A DNA stretch of 53,452 nucleotides, taken from positions 1-53,452 of the forward strand of contig DATCEH010000101.1 in assembly GCA_036510225.1 (NCBI GenBank). Direction: 5' to 3'. Position numbers and translations under genes: made by a program. Source of the DNA: Palsa-513 sp036510225 (lineage in GTDB: Bacteria; Actinomycetota; Thermoleophilia; Solirubrobacterales; Solirubrobacteraceae). The notes beneath the pieces are model-generated. The model made no database searches, was not told the origin of the DNA, and worked only from the letters and a program-made list of their open reading frames with translations. The stretch's first letter is position 1. Every line of letters starts with the position of its first letter. Of this stretch, positions 23,862-32,416 are shown piece after piece.

Positions 23862-24920
23862 CTACAGCCAGCCGCGCCGGCGGAACGAGATGTAGAGGAC
23901 GATGCCGATCAGCAGCATGATCCCCAGCGATCCGTAGAACCCGGCCTGCTGCTGAAAGCCGGGATAGGGGACGTTCTGGCCGAAGAAGCCGGTCACGGCG
24001 GTCGGGACGGCGATGATCGCCGCCCAGCTGGTCAGCTTCTTCATCGTCTCGTTGAGCCGGTTGCCCTGGATCGTCAGATGCGTCTCGAGGATCGTCGTGA
24101 CGAAGTCGCGCAACCCCTCGGTCCACTCGGTCGCCCGGAGGACGTGGTCGTAGACGTCCTGGTAGTAGGGCATCAAAGCGTCGTCGACGACGCCGAGGTG
24201 GCGCCGCATCAGGGTGTTGACGAGCTCGCGCATCGGGAGCACGACCCGTCGCAGGCGGACCAGGCTCTTGCGCAGCTCGAAGCTCCGGCGGGGGACGTTG
24301 ACGCCCTCGGCCGGATCGTCGTCGAAGAGGTGGTCCTCGAGCGCCTCGAGCTCGTCGTCGAGCGCCTGGACGGCCGCGAAGTGGCTGTCGACGACCAGAT
24401 CGAGCAGTCCGTGGAGGAGGAAACCCACGCCGCTGCTGGCGAGGTCGACGTTCGCGTCCCAGACGGCGATCAGCTCGTCCGCGGCGAAGCGCTCGTCCTT
24501 GCGGACGGTGATCAGTGCCCGCCTCGTCACGAAGGCCGCGATCTCGCTGGTCTGGAGGCCCATCGTCTGAGCGTCGACGTAGGTCGCGTAGAGGTTGATG
24601 AAAAGGTGGTCGGGGTAACGATCCAGCTTCGGTCGCTCGCGAGCCGTGACGGCGTCCTCGACGGCGAGCGGGTCAAGTGAGAACTCCTCGCTGATCTTCC
24701 GCAGGTCGGCCTCCGACGCGGCGGCGAGGTCGAGCCAGACGGTCGCATCGTCGTGCTCGAGTTGGTTGCTGATCTCCGCGACCGGGAAGCCCTCAGCGAC
24801 GAGCGCCCCACCGCGATAGACGCGTGTTCGTGCGGTCGCGAGCGTCTGGCGGACGCGACACACGCTCGGATGCTGCTCGCCGTCCGGCCGGGTCGCCGGC
24901 TTGTCGTCGAGCGTGCTCAC
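23862..24920 (-). CDS. corA: CorA-family divalent cation transporter with GQN signature
   Basis: 352 residues from the GTG at 24918-24920; the open frame continues upstream without family similarity. The cytoplasmic domain includes VWLDLAAASEADLRKISEEF and LDPLAVEDAVTARERPKLDR. Two C-terminal membrane helices flank the pore loop. The usual GMN signature is GQN here (314-316, in TGFFGQNVPYPG), a variant I recall from other actinobacterial members. Selectivity for magnesium is therefore uncertain, and cobalt or zinc are possible. It ends with a basic tail (SFRRRGWL). It lies between the two Psp gene pairs. Confidence 0.87.
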   Translation of the reverse strand: MSTLDDKPATRPDGEQHPSVCRVRQTLATARTRVYRGGALVAEGFPVAEISNQLEHDDATVWLDLAAASEADLRKISEEFSLDPLAVEDAVTARERPKLDRYPDHLFINLYATYVDAQTMGLQTSEIAAFVTRRALITVRKDERFAADELIAVWDANVDLASSGVGFLLHGLLDLVVDSHFAAVQALDDELEALEDHLFDDDPAEGVNVPRRSFELRKSLVRLRRVVLPMRELVNTLMRRHLGVVDDALMPYYQDVYDHVLRATEWTEGLRDFVTTILETHLTIQGNRLNETMKKLTSWAAIIAVPTAVTGFFGQNVPYPGFQQQAGFYGSLGIMLLIGIVLYISFRRRGWL

Positions 24921-25166
24921 GCGGCCGAGGATCGCCCGGTGACCGGCGTGACTGGGCGAGCAATCGGGTCGAAGCTCACGCCCTGAGTGTCCCACGTGGG
25001 GGCCGGCGGGGTGGCGGCGACGGTGAGGTGACCGGCGTCGGTCGATCAGAAGCGTCCAGCCGTGCGGCGAGAAGCTAACGCCCGGCCCGATCGCGCCCGA
25101 TGGGTGGGTATGACAGTCCACGGAATCCTCGGTCGCGAGGACTCAAAGTTGCCAGAGGAGGCACCA
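24921..25166. other. 246-bp divergent gap between corA and a secreted-protein gene
   Basis: This gap must carry promoters in both directions. No magnesium-sensing M-box or other known riboswitch was recognised in either orientation. The only clear signal is a good ribosome binding site (AGAGGAGG) seven bases before the ATG at 25167. Confidence 0.35.
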
Positions 25167-26264
25167 ATGTCCCACCCTGTCCCCGACCAGACATTCGGCC
25201 GGCGCGGCCGACTTGCCCGGTTCGCGCTTGCGGGCGCGCTCAGCGCCGGCCTGATGGTCGTCGTTCCGGCCGCGCAGGCCGACAGTCTGGGCACGGTCCG
25301 CACCCACGTGCACCGTGCCGACACCGCGCTCGCCAAGGTCATCGCCGCGGCGCCGACCGGCTCGGTCAGCGGTCCGCTCAGCTCGCTCGAGGCGGCGATC
25401 AACGCGGCCGGCGTCAACGCAGGCAACCTGTATGAGCACGCCCACACGACGGCCGTCCGCGAGAACGCCGCGGCGGCGATGGACAAGGTCGCAGCCCAGG
25501 AGAACCGTGACGCAGCGGCCTTGACGCCGATGATCGGCCAGTTGACGGGCGCCGCCCAGTCCCAGGTCGCGACGGTCGTCGCCGCGGTCACCCAGGGCCG
25601 CGAAGAGGCGCTCAGCCTCGTCTCCGCGCTGGTCCCCAAGCTCCCGTCGGTCTCGCGGAGCGCGGTCGCCGGCACGGTCGCGTCGCTCTCAGACAGCGGC
25701 ACAGGCCAGGTCGGCCAGCTGGTCGGCTCGATCTCCCCCAACTCGATTGCATGCACTGCGCTCAACGCGGTCGGCCAGGTCGTCGCGACCGTCGTCGCGT
25801 CCGTCCAGAGCGACCTCGGTCGCGTTCAGGGCCTGATCTCGATGCTCCCGGCAGCCGGTGACACGCAGTTCAGCTCGATCATCAGCGGGCTCCCTGCACA
25901 GCTGACGTCGCTGGTCGCCACGCTCCAGTCGGCCTTCGACTGCTCCCCGTCGGCCAGCACCAGCACTGGCGCCGGCATCGGTGGCGTGACGTCGCTCGTC
26001 GGCTCGATCACGAACCTCGTCCAGGGGCTGCTCGGCAGCTTCCTGCCGAGCCTCGGCGGCGGCTCGAGCTCGGGTCCGGTCGCGGGCGTGCCGGTCACCG
26101 GCCTGCTTTCGGGCCTGCTCGGGTCGATCACCAGCACGGTCCCGTCGCTGGGTGGTCTGCTCGGCGGTGCCACCGGCGGCTCGGGCGGCCTGCTCGGCGG
26201 GATCCTCGGCCTCGTCCCAGGCGGCAGCAGCTCGGGTGGTGGGCTCTTGGGCAGCCTCCTCTAG
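25167..26264 (+). CDS. Secreted protein of unknown function, Gly/Ser/Leu-rich
   Basis: 365 residues from the ATG at 25167, which has a strong AGAGGAGG site. A signal peptide spans about 1-37 (RFALAGALSAGLMVVVPAAQAD, cleavage after AQA). The mature N-terminal 200 residues are helical and Ala-rich (HRADTALAKVIAAAP; NAAAAMDKVAAQENRDAAAL) and contain two cysteines (CTALN and DCSPS) that may pair. The C-terminal third is a repeated GGLLGG/GSITS/GLLSGLLG low-complexity stretch. No enzyme motif is visible, and a structural or wall-linked role is a guess. It is followed by a good intrinsic terminator. Confidence 0.75.
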   Translation: MSHPVPDQTFGRRGRLARFALAGALSAGLMVVVPAAQADSLGTVRTHVHRADTALAKVIAAAPTGSVSGPLSSLEAAINAAGVNAGNLYEHAHTTAVRENAAAAMDKVAAQENRDAAALTPMIGQLTGAAQSQVATVVAAVTQGREEALSLVSALVPKLPSVSRSAVAGTVASLSDSGTGQVGQLVGSISPNSIACTALNAVGQVVATVVASVQSDLGRVQGLISMLPAAGDTQFSSIISGLPAQLTSLVATLQSAFDCSPSASTSTGAGIGGVTSLVGSITNLVQGLLGSFLPSLGGGSSSGPVAGVPVTGLLSGLLGSITSTVPSLGGLLGGATGGSGGLLGGILGLVPGGSSSGGGLLGSLL

Positions 26265-26297
26265 GGCGAACAGCTTCCAACCCGCCCCGGTTGGATG

Positions 26298-26333
26298 CGG
26301 GCGTCCCGGCTGTGGCCGGGGCGCCCGATTTTC
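26298..26333 (+). terminator. Intrinsic terminator after the secreted-protein gene
   Basis: CGGGCGTCCCGGC and GCCGGGGCGCCCG form a long GC-rich stem with one mismatch and the loop TGTG, followed by ATTTTCG. It begins 34 bases after the stop codon at 26264. This is the clearest hairpin-plus-T-run terminator in the window. Confidence 0.75.
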
Positions 26334-26384
26334 GTTGCGCGACGGTGGTCATGGCGCACGGCGCGGTCGAGCTGTGTGTCCACG

Positions 26385-26428
26385 CGAACGGTGAACACGA
26401 ACACCGTTCGTCACGAACGTCGTTCGTG
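26385..26428. repeat. Two adjacent perfect palindromes built on CGAAC/GTTCG
   Basis: The first palindrome is CGAACGGTG facing CACCGTTCG across eight bases (26385-26410). The second is CACGAAC facing GTTCGTG across three bases (26412-26428). Both contain GAAC/GTTC half-sites, and ACGAAC-N3-GTTCGT occurs twice in tandem. They lie in a convergent gap, 94 bases beyond the end of the leftward pspAB gene. They could be hairpins at mRNA ends or protein-binding operators. Confidence 0.7.
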
Positions 26429-26521
26429 TCGACCGCGGCGGGCAGACTCGATTCTCGGGAAGGCGGTCGGAGGCACGTCGCGCTCCAAGCAACGACCGGC
26501 CAAAACCACGACGGGAAGTAG

Positions 26522-27103
26522 CTAGAAGGGAATTCCCCAGAGCGGGAACCATCGCTCGAGCTCGGGCTCGACCGGCAGCTCGCGGCCGACCTGGGCCTTG
26601 ATCTGGAGCTCGCGCTCGACCGAGCGCTGGCCGGCCGACGCACCGCCGGCGGTCGGTACGAAGGGGTACCAGGAGCCGCGCTTGTAGTTGTAGATGAAGT
26701 AGATCTTGGGATCCCGGGGGCCTTGGAAGGCGAACACCGCGCAGAGCACCCGCTCGCCATACCCGCCGCCGACCAGGGCGCTCGATACGCCGTTGACGGC
26801 GACGACGAGGTCCTCGAGGGAGGGGTCTCTGATCACCATCCACCGGTAGCCGAAGCTGTCGTCATGCGTCTCGATGCTCGCTCCGAGGTCGGACGCGGTC
26901 GCCTTGACGACGGCCTCCATGTCGGAGACGATCGACTCGAAGTCGCTGGTCGCAAGCGGTTGGAAGACGATGCCGGCGACGCCGCACGCGGTGACCTGGT
27001 GCTCGGTCTCGAGGGCGACGTAGGCCGTCGACAGGGCGAACAGTCGATCCGGCGCCGGCCCCTTCACCTTGTGGCGGCCGGTCAGGGCGTCGCGGAGGCT
27101 CAC
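26522..27103 (-). CDS. PspA-associated protein PspAB
   Basis: 193 residues. The sequence follows the conserved PspAB pattern: MSLRDALTGRHKVKGPAPDR, FALSTAYVALETEHQ, GVAGIVFQPLATSDFESIV, DSFGYRWMVIRDPSLEDLV, then KIYFIYNYKRGSWYPFVP and a C-terminal ERWFPLWGIPF. It is a soluble protein of unproven biochemical role that is consistently encoded with PspA and HtpX in actinobacteria. Its ATG overlaps the htpX stop codon as ATGA, so expression is coupled. Confidence 0.87.
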   Translation of the reverse strand: MSLRDALTGRHKVKGPAPDRLFALSTAYVALETEHQVTACGVAGIVFQPLATSDFESIVSDMEAVVKATASDLGASIETHDDSFGYRWMVIRDPSLEDLVVAVNGVSSALVGGGYGERVLCAVFAFQGPRDPKIYFIYNYKRGSWYPFVPTAGGASAGQRSVERELQIKAQVGRELPVEPELERWFPLWGIPF

Positions 27104-28011
27104 CGGCCGCTCTGGAGCTGGGTCTCGAGCCGGGAGAGGGCCGCGAGGCGGGCCTCGAGCGGTGGATGCGTCGAGAAGAGGTTGTGGACGGCGCGCTTGG
27201 CGGCCGGCGGGACGATGTAGAAGGCGGCCATCTCGCTCGACGCCGCCCGCAGGTCCTGCTGGGGAACGCGTCCCATCGAGCCGCTGATCTTGACGAGCGC
27301 CGCGGCGAGCGCGCTCGGCCGCCCGGTGATCACCGCGGCCCCGCGGTCGGCGGCGAACTCGCGGTAGCGTGAGAGGGACTGCATGAGGACGAACGAGACG
27401 GCATAGACGGCGGCCGACACGGCAATCACGACGAGGATGTCATTGCCCTCGTCGTCGTTGCCCCCGCCACCGAATCCCCCGCCGAAGAAGAAGCCGAACT
27501 GGACGATCATCGAGGCGATCGCCGCGAAGAACGAGGCGACCGTCATGATCACGACGTCGCGGTTGATCACGTGGGTCAGCTCGTGGGCCATCACTCCCTC
27601 GAGCTCGGCCGGCTCGAGCAGGGCGAGGATGCCGGTCGTCGCGCAGACGGTCGCCGTCTTCTGGGAGCGGCCGATCGCGAAGGCGTTCGGCATCCGGGTG
27701 TCGACGACGGCGATCCGTGGCTTCGGCAGGTCGGCCTGGAGGCAGAGCCGCTCGATCGTCGCGTGGAGGAGCGGCTCCTCCTGGGCTGAGACCTCGCGGG
27801 CGCCCATCGTCCTAAGGGCGATCTTGTCTGAGGCGAAAAGCTGGACAAGGAACAGGCCGCCGCCGATCACGATCAGCAGGACGCCACCCGCACCGGCGGC
27901 GAACAGCACCGCGATCAGGACGGCGTAGACCAGGCCGAGCAGGAACATCGTGCCCAGCATCCGCGCCTGGAGACCGGTGTCCCTGCCGAAGGATGTCCGT
28001 CGGGCAGCCAC
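27100..28011 (-). CDS. htpX: Membrane zinc metalloprotease HtpX
   Basis: 303 residues from the GTG at 28009-28011. The zinc-binding HELTH (143-147) is followed by a glutamate-bearing YREFAADRGAAVITG, as in M48 proteases. Two N-terminal membrane helices (about 19-38, 41-58) and two further hydrophobic segments (about 155-170 and 190-210, separated by a Gly-rich FFFGGGFGGGGNDDEGND loop) anchor it. HtpX degrades misfolded membrane proteins with its active site facing the cytoplasm. It is placed with pspAB, adding proteolysis to the membrane-stress set. An earlier ATG near 28083 would add an Arg-rich extension. Confidence 0.93.
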   Translation of the reverse strand: MAARRTSFGRDTGLQARMLGTMFLLGLVYAVLIAVLFAAGAGGVLLIVIGGGLFLVQLFASDKIALRTMGAREVSAQEEPLLHATIERLCLQADLPKPRIAVVDTRMPNAFAIGRSQKTATVCATTGILALLEPAELEGVMAHELTHVINRDVVIMTVASFFAAIASMIVQFGFFFGGGFGGGGNDDEGNDILVVIAVSAAVYAVSFVLMQSLSRYREFAADRGAAVITGRPSALAAALVKISGSMGRVPQQDLRAASSEMAAFYIVPPAAKRAVHNLFSTHPPLEARLAALSRLETQLQSGR

Positions 28012-28131
28012 GAATCCATTGTCGCAGACGGATTTGCGGTAAAGCCGGCGGCGCCGGCCGCCGATAGGTGCCTCAGGTGTCATCGTCTCCACCCTCCCAA
28101 GGCGAGTTGCAATCGCTGTCCGGCGTACTCG

Positions 28132-28740
28132 ATGCGTAGCGCGAAGTCGTTGATCTCGGGCTTCGGCGTCGCGATCTCGCTGGTCGGGGCGATTGCCTGC
28201 GCCTTCTTCATCACGGCCGCGCTGGTCGCCTTCCACGGCTCGCTGGCGATCTCGTCGAGCTATCAGCCACAGCCGACGGTGCTGGCCGCCAGTGCCAAGC
28301 ACGACCCGCCGATCGTGATTGCGGGCGCACCGCAGCCGACCGTCGCGACGACCGTCGCGGCCAGGGCGAGCCTGCCGGCCACGCCGCAGGTCTCGGCTGA
28401 GGTCGTCAACACCCATCACGGTCGGACGACGACCACGATCGCCGACCCGCCAGTCAACGTGAAGGTCCCGGCGGCAACCCCGAAGACCCCGACGCCGGCC
28501 AAGCCGAGCGCGACGGCGCCGCTGGCCAACGCGACTGCCGGCCTGACCAATGCGCTCGGCGGCGTCGTCGCCGACGCGACGGGCAGCCTCGGGAACACCG
28601 TCGCCGCGGTCAGCCCGGCGCTCGGCGGGACGCTCGCGGCGGTCGGCACCGGACTGGCGAACGAAGTCGTGGCGATCGGCCAGACGGTCGCGGCCGTCGT
28701 GACCTCGCTCGGCGCCCAGCCGGCCGCCCCTCAGGGCTGA
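28132..28740 (+). CDS. Membrane-anchored or secreted low-complexity protein
   Basis: 202 residues. A hydrophobic helix at about 10-35 (GVAISLVGAIACAFFITAAL) is either a signal anchor or an uncleaved signal peptide. The remainder is rich in Ala, Thr, Pro and Val (PATPKTPTPAKPSATAPLAN) and ends with Ala/Gly/Val-rich repeats. No family is recognised. The composition resembles wall-spanning spacers. It is divergent from htpX. Confidence 0.65.
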   Translation: MRSAKSLISGFGVAISLVGAIACAFFITAALVAFHGSLAISSSYQPQPTVLAASAKHDPPIVIAGAPQPTVATTVAARASLPATPQVSAEVVNTHHGRTTTTIADPPVNVKVPAATPKTPTPAKPSATAPLANATAGLTNALGGVVADATGSLGNTVAAVSPALGGTLAAVGTGLANEVVAIGQTVAAVVTSLGAQPAAPQG

Positions 28741-28848
28741 GCTTCCGGCGGTCGGCGGTCGGCCGGCGCCGGCGCAGGCCGCGATCGGGCCAGACAGTGG
28801 TTTTGCCGGGCAGTGGTCGCCACGGCGATCCGGGGATAATCGCGGTCC

Positions 28849-30102
28849 ATGGCCGTCGCCCAGTCGCTATCGCACGTCTTCCCGCTCGGCAGCCGCGTCG
28901 ACGAGCGGGGGCGGCTCGAGGTCGGCGGGTGCGATGCGATCGAGCTGGCCGCCGAGTTCGGGACGCCGGCGTACATCGTGGCCGAGGACGACCTGCGGAC
29001 CAGGGCGCGGGCCTTCAAGACGGCGATCCGGGATTGTGGGCAGGACGACTTCCAGGTGACCTTCGCGGCCAAGGCGTTCCCGTGTACGGCGGTGATGTCC
29101 CTGTTCGCGCAGGAGGGCCTCGGCTGTGACGTCGCATCTGCCGGCGAGCTGCACCTCGCGCTGCGCGCCGGGTTTGCCCCGTCGGCTGTCGTCGTGCACG
29201 GCAACGCGCGCGGCGAAGCCGAGCTCGGGGGCGCCGTCGCGGCGGGCGTGGGTCTCGTCGTGATCGACAACATGGACGACATCGATCGGTTGGAGCGACT
29301 CGGCGCCGAGCAGCGCGTCCTGATCCGCGTCACGCCGGGCGTCCGGGGCGTGACGCACGAGAAGATCTCCACCGGCCAGGCCGACTCGAAGTTCGGCCTC
29401 GGGCCGAGCGACGTCCTGCTGGCGATCGAACGGCTGCGCCGGGTGGCGGGTGTCGAGCTCGCCGGCCTGCACATGCACATCGGCTCCCAGCTGTTCGACG
29501 TCGGCCCGTTCCGGGAGGCGATCGCAGTGCTCGCCGGGCTCGGCGACTTCCCGGTCTATGACCTCGGCGGCGGACTCGGCGTGGCCTACCGGACGAACCA
29601 GCGGCCGCCGTCGATCGAGGACTTCGTCGCAGGCCTCGTCGGTGCCGCGCACGATCAGCTCGGCCGGGGCCGGCGCCTGCTGATCGAGCCGGGACGGTCG
29701 CTGGTGGCGAACGGCGTGGTGACCCTGTACACGGTCGAGAGCGTCAAACGCAACGTGTCGACCTGGGTCGGCGTCGACGGGGGGATGTCGGACAACCTGC
29801 GGCCGATGCTCTACAACGCCGAGTACGAAGCCGAGATCGCCGACCGGTTCGGTGGCTCGACGCGGTGCCACGTCACCGGCAAGCACTGCGAGTCGGGCGA
29901 CGTGATCGTGCGCGACGCAGTCCTCGACGACCCGCGTCCGGGGGACATCCTCGTGACGCCGGCGACCGGGGCATACGGATACGCGATGGCCAACAACTAC
30001 AACGGCGTCCCTCGGCCGCCGGTGATCTTCTGCAAGGACGGCGGCGCCCGTGCGGTCGTCCGCCGCGAAACGCTCGAGGATCTGCACGTTCGTGACGTCT
30101 AG
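28849..30102 (+). CDS. lysA: Diaminopimelate decarboxylase
   Basis: 417 residues. The PLP-binding Lys75 lies in VTFAAKAFPC. Further family marks are GCDVASAGELHLALRAG, GLHMHIGSQLFD, DLGGGLGVAY, IEPGRSLVANG, HCESGDVI (active-site Cys) and ATGAYGYAMANNYNG. It catalyses the last step of lysine synthesis, meso-diaminopimelate to lysine. It is the first gene of an aspartate-family cluster; its 3' end overlaps the start of hom by 11 bases. Confidence 0.95.
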   Translation: MAVAQSLSHVFPLGSRVDERGRLEVGGCDAIELAAEFGTPAYIVAEDDLRTRARAFKTAIRDCGQDDFQVTFAAKAFPCTAVMSLFAQEGLGCDVASAGELHLALRAGFAPSAVVVHGNARGEAELGGAVAAGVGLVVIDNMDDIDRLERLGAEQRVLIRVTPGVRGVTHEKISTGQADSKFGLGPSDVLLAIERLRRVAGVELAGLHMHIGSQLFDVGPFREAIAVLAGLGDFPVYDLGGGLGVAYRTNQRPPSIEDFVAGLVGAAHDQLGRGRRLLIEPGRSLVANGVVTLYTVESVKRNVSTWVGVDGGMSDNLRPMLYNAEYEAEIADRFGGSTRCHVTGKHCESGDVIVRDAVLDDPRPGDILVTPATGAYGYAMANNYNGVPRPPVIFCKDGGARAVVRRETLEDLHVRDV

Positions 30103-31375
30103 GACGCGGACGGACACGGCGGTCTCCCGGCCGCCCGGAAAGACCGGTGCGTTCCCGGTCGGCCTGCTCGGGCACGGGACGGTCGGAGCGGCCTTCGACG
30201 ACCTGCTGAGCTCGCGGGTCGAGCGGATCGCCGATCGGACGGGACGGCGACCGGAGCTCTCAGGAGTGCTCACTCGCAGCCGCGGCAACTTCGAGGAGAT
30301 CCTCGATCGCTCGGAGCTGATCGTCGAGCTGATCGGTGGGATCGACCCGGCCTACGAGTACGTGAGCCGGGCCCTGCGGGCCGGTCGCCACGTGATCACG
30401 GCGAACAAGCAGCTCCTCTCCCAGCATGGCGAGGAGCTCTGGGGGCTGGCCCGGGAGCACGGGGTCCTGCTCGGCTTCGAGGCTGCGGTCGCTGGCGTCG
30501 TCCCGGTGATTCGGGTGCTCGGGGAGTCGCTCGCCGGGGCCGAGATCCAGCGGATCCACGGGATCGTCAACGGGACGACGAACTTCATCCTCACGGAGAT
30601 GACGCGGAGTGGGATGAGCTATGGCGAAGCGCTCGCCGAGGCCCAGCGGCTGGGCTACGCCGAGGCGGACCCGTCCGACGATGTCGGCGGGCGGGACGCG
30701 GCCGCGAAGATGGCGATTCTCGCGCGGATGGCCTTCGGCACGCCGGTCCACATCGACCAGGTTCGCTACGAGGGGATCGAGGAGATCACGGTCCACGACA
30801 TCGCCTACGCCCGGGAGCTCGGGCTCGAGCTGAAGCTGATCGGGACGGCCGAGCGGCTGCCGGGCGGGGTCTCGGTCCGCGTGCACCCGGCCTTCCTCTA
30901 CGACGGCCATCCCCTGGCGTCGGTCAACGGGCCGTTCAACGCGGTCACCGTGGAATCGGAGGACTTCACCGAGATCACGATGTCCGGGCCGGGGGCGGGT
31001 GGTCCGCAGACGGCGAGCGCCGTGCTCGGGGACCTGATCAGCGCGATCACGACCGGAGGCTCCCAGCCGGCCGTGACCGAGTCGTTCGCGCCGGACCTGC
31101 GCATCGTCGACGACGTGATCTCGGCCTTCTACCTCCACGTCGAGGTCGCCGACCGGCCGGGCGTGCTGGCGGCCGTCGCGGCCCTGCTGGGCGAGCAGGG
31201 CGCCTCGATCAAATCCGTCGTCCAGAGTGGCCTCGGCGAGCACGCCCGGCTTGTGATGGTGACCCACCCGCTGCTCGAGTCGCGGCTGCTGGCGGCGACC
31301 GAGGCGATCGGCAGGCTCGACTTCGTCCATTCGCGGCCGCGGGCGATACGGGTCATCGACGAGGAGTTCGAATGA
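30092..31375 (+). CDS. hom: Homoserine dehydrogenase
   Basis: 427 residues from the GTG at 30092, which lies inside the end of lysA. The Rossmann motif is GLLGHGTVG (24-32). VITANKQLLS, GIVNGTTNFILTEM and a KMAILARMAFG segment mark the catalytic domain. A C-terminal ACT domain (about 345-420, HVEVADRPGVLAAVAALLGE) indicates feedback control, usually by threonine. It reduces aspartate semialdehyde to homoserine. A later start is possible, because the first 18 residues are not conserved in character. Confidence 0.95.
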   Translation: MTSRTRTDTAVSRPPGKTGAFPVGLLGHGTVGAAFDDLLSSRVERIADRTGRRPELSGVLTRSRGNFEEILDRSELIVELIGGIDPAYEYVSRALRAGRHVITANKQLLSQHGEELWGLAREHGVLLGFEAAVAGVVPVIRVLGESLAGAEIQRIHGIVNGTTNFILTEMTRSGMSYGEALAEAQRLGYAEADPSDDVGGRDAAAKMAILARMAFGTPVHIDQVRYEGIEEITVHDIAYARELGLELKLIGTAERLPGGVSVRVHPAFLYDGHPLASVNGPFNAVTVESEDFTEITMSGPGAGGPQTASAVLGDLISAITTGGSQPAVTESFAPDLRIVDDVISAFYLHVEVADRPGVLAAVAALLGEQGASIKSVVQSGLGEHARLVMVTHPLLESRLLAATEAIGRLDFVHSRPRAIRVIDEEFE

Positions 31376-32394
31376 CGAGGATCGGCGTCATCGAGCGCTT
31401 CCGGGAGCGTCTCCCGTTCGCGCCGCTTGACCCCGTCGTCACGCTCGGCGAGGGGTCGACCCCGCTCGTGCTGGCCGCCAGGCTCTCGGAGCTGGTCGAC
31501 GCGGAGGTCCATCTCAAGCTGGAGGGCATGAACCCGACGGGATCCTTCAAGGATCGGGGCATGACCTGCGCGGTCTCCGCGGCGGTCCGCGAGGGGGCGA
31601 AGACGGTGATCTGCGCGTCGACCGGCAACACGGCGGCCAGCGCGGCCGCGTACGCGGCGAAGGCCGGCGTGAGATGCGTCGTGATCATTCCCGACGGAAA
31701 GATCGCGACCGGCAAGCTGGCCCAGGCGCTGATGCACGGGGCCAGGGTGATCGCCCTGCGCGGCAACTTCGACGAGGCCCTCGCGCTCGTCCGTGAGCTG
31801 GCCGATCGCCATCCGATCGCGCTCGTCAACTCGGTCAACGACTTTCGCCTCGCCGGGCAGAAGACGGCGGCGTTCGAGCTGCTCGAGGATCTCGACGGCG
31901 AGCTCGACGCCCTGTGCATCCCGGTCGGAAACGCCGGGAACATCACTGCGTACTGGGCCGGCTTCGTCGAGGCCGGCGCGGCTCCACGTCTGTTCGGCTT
32001 TCAGGCGGAGGGCGCCGCCCCCCTGGTCTACGGCAAGCCGGTGGCGGAGCCCGAGACGATCGCCAGCGCGATCCGGATCGGCAAGCCGGCGCGCTGGGAG
32101 GAGGCGATGGGAGCGATGAGCGCATCGCGCGGGGCGATTCGGGCGGTCACCGATACGGAGATCCTCGCCGCGTACCGGCTGCTCGCGGCCAGCGAGGGCG
32201 TCTTCTGCGAACCGGCGTCGGCCGCGTCGGTGGCCGGCCTGCTGAAGTACGGGGCCGACGGGGCACGCCGGGTCGCATGCGTCCTGACCGGGCACGGCCT
32301 CAAGGATCCGGGGACGGCGCTCGAGCAGGCCGGGGCCGTGATCCCGTGCGAGCCCGAGCTTCGGGCGATCGAGCGGGTCGTGATCGACCCGTGA
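31372..32394 (+). CDS. thrC: Threonine synthase
   Basis: 340 residues, a compact class of the enzyme. The PLP lysine is Lys60 in GSFKDRGM. VTLGEGSTPL, CASTGNTAASAAAYAAKAGV and PVGNAGNITAYW are the substrate and phosphate-binding segments. It converts O-phosphohomoserine to threonine. The start overlaps the hom stop codon as ATGA. Confidence 0.95.
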   Translation: MTRIGVIERFRERLPFAPLDPVVTLGEGSTPLVLAARLSELVDAEVHLKLEGMNPTGSFKDRGMTCAVSAAVREGAKTVICASTGNTAASAAAYAAKAGVRCVVIIPDGKIATGKLAQALMHGARVIALRGNFDEALALVRELADRHPIALVNSVNDFRLAGQKTAAFELLEDLDGELDALCIPVGNAGNITAYWAGFVEAGAAPRLFGFQAEGAAPLVYGKPVAEPETIASAIRIGKPARWEEAMGAMSASRGAIRAVTDTEILAAYRLLAASEGVFCEPASAASVAGLLKYGADGARRVACVLTGHGLKDPGTALEQAGAVIPCEPELRAIERVVIDP

Positions 32395-32416
32395 CGACCG
32401 CGTCGTCGGGCAGCTG

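Noticed and set aside
24921..25166. Magnesium-responsive M-box upstream of corA
   Set aside because: None of the conserved M-box blocks were recognised in the divergent gap on the minus strand.
26385..26428. LexA (SOS) box
   Set aside because: The Gram-positive consensus has GAAC and GTTC four bases apart. Here the spacing is three in both copies, and the site is between two gene ends, not at a promoter.
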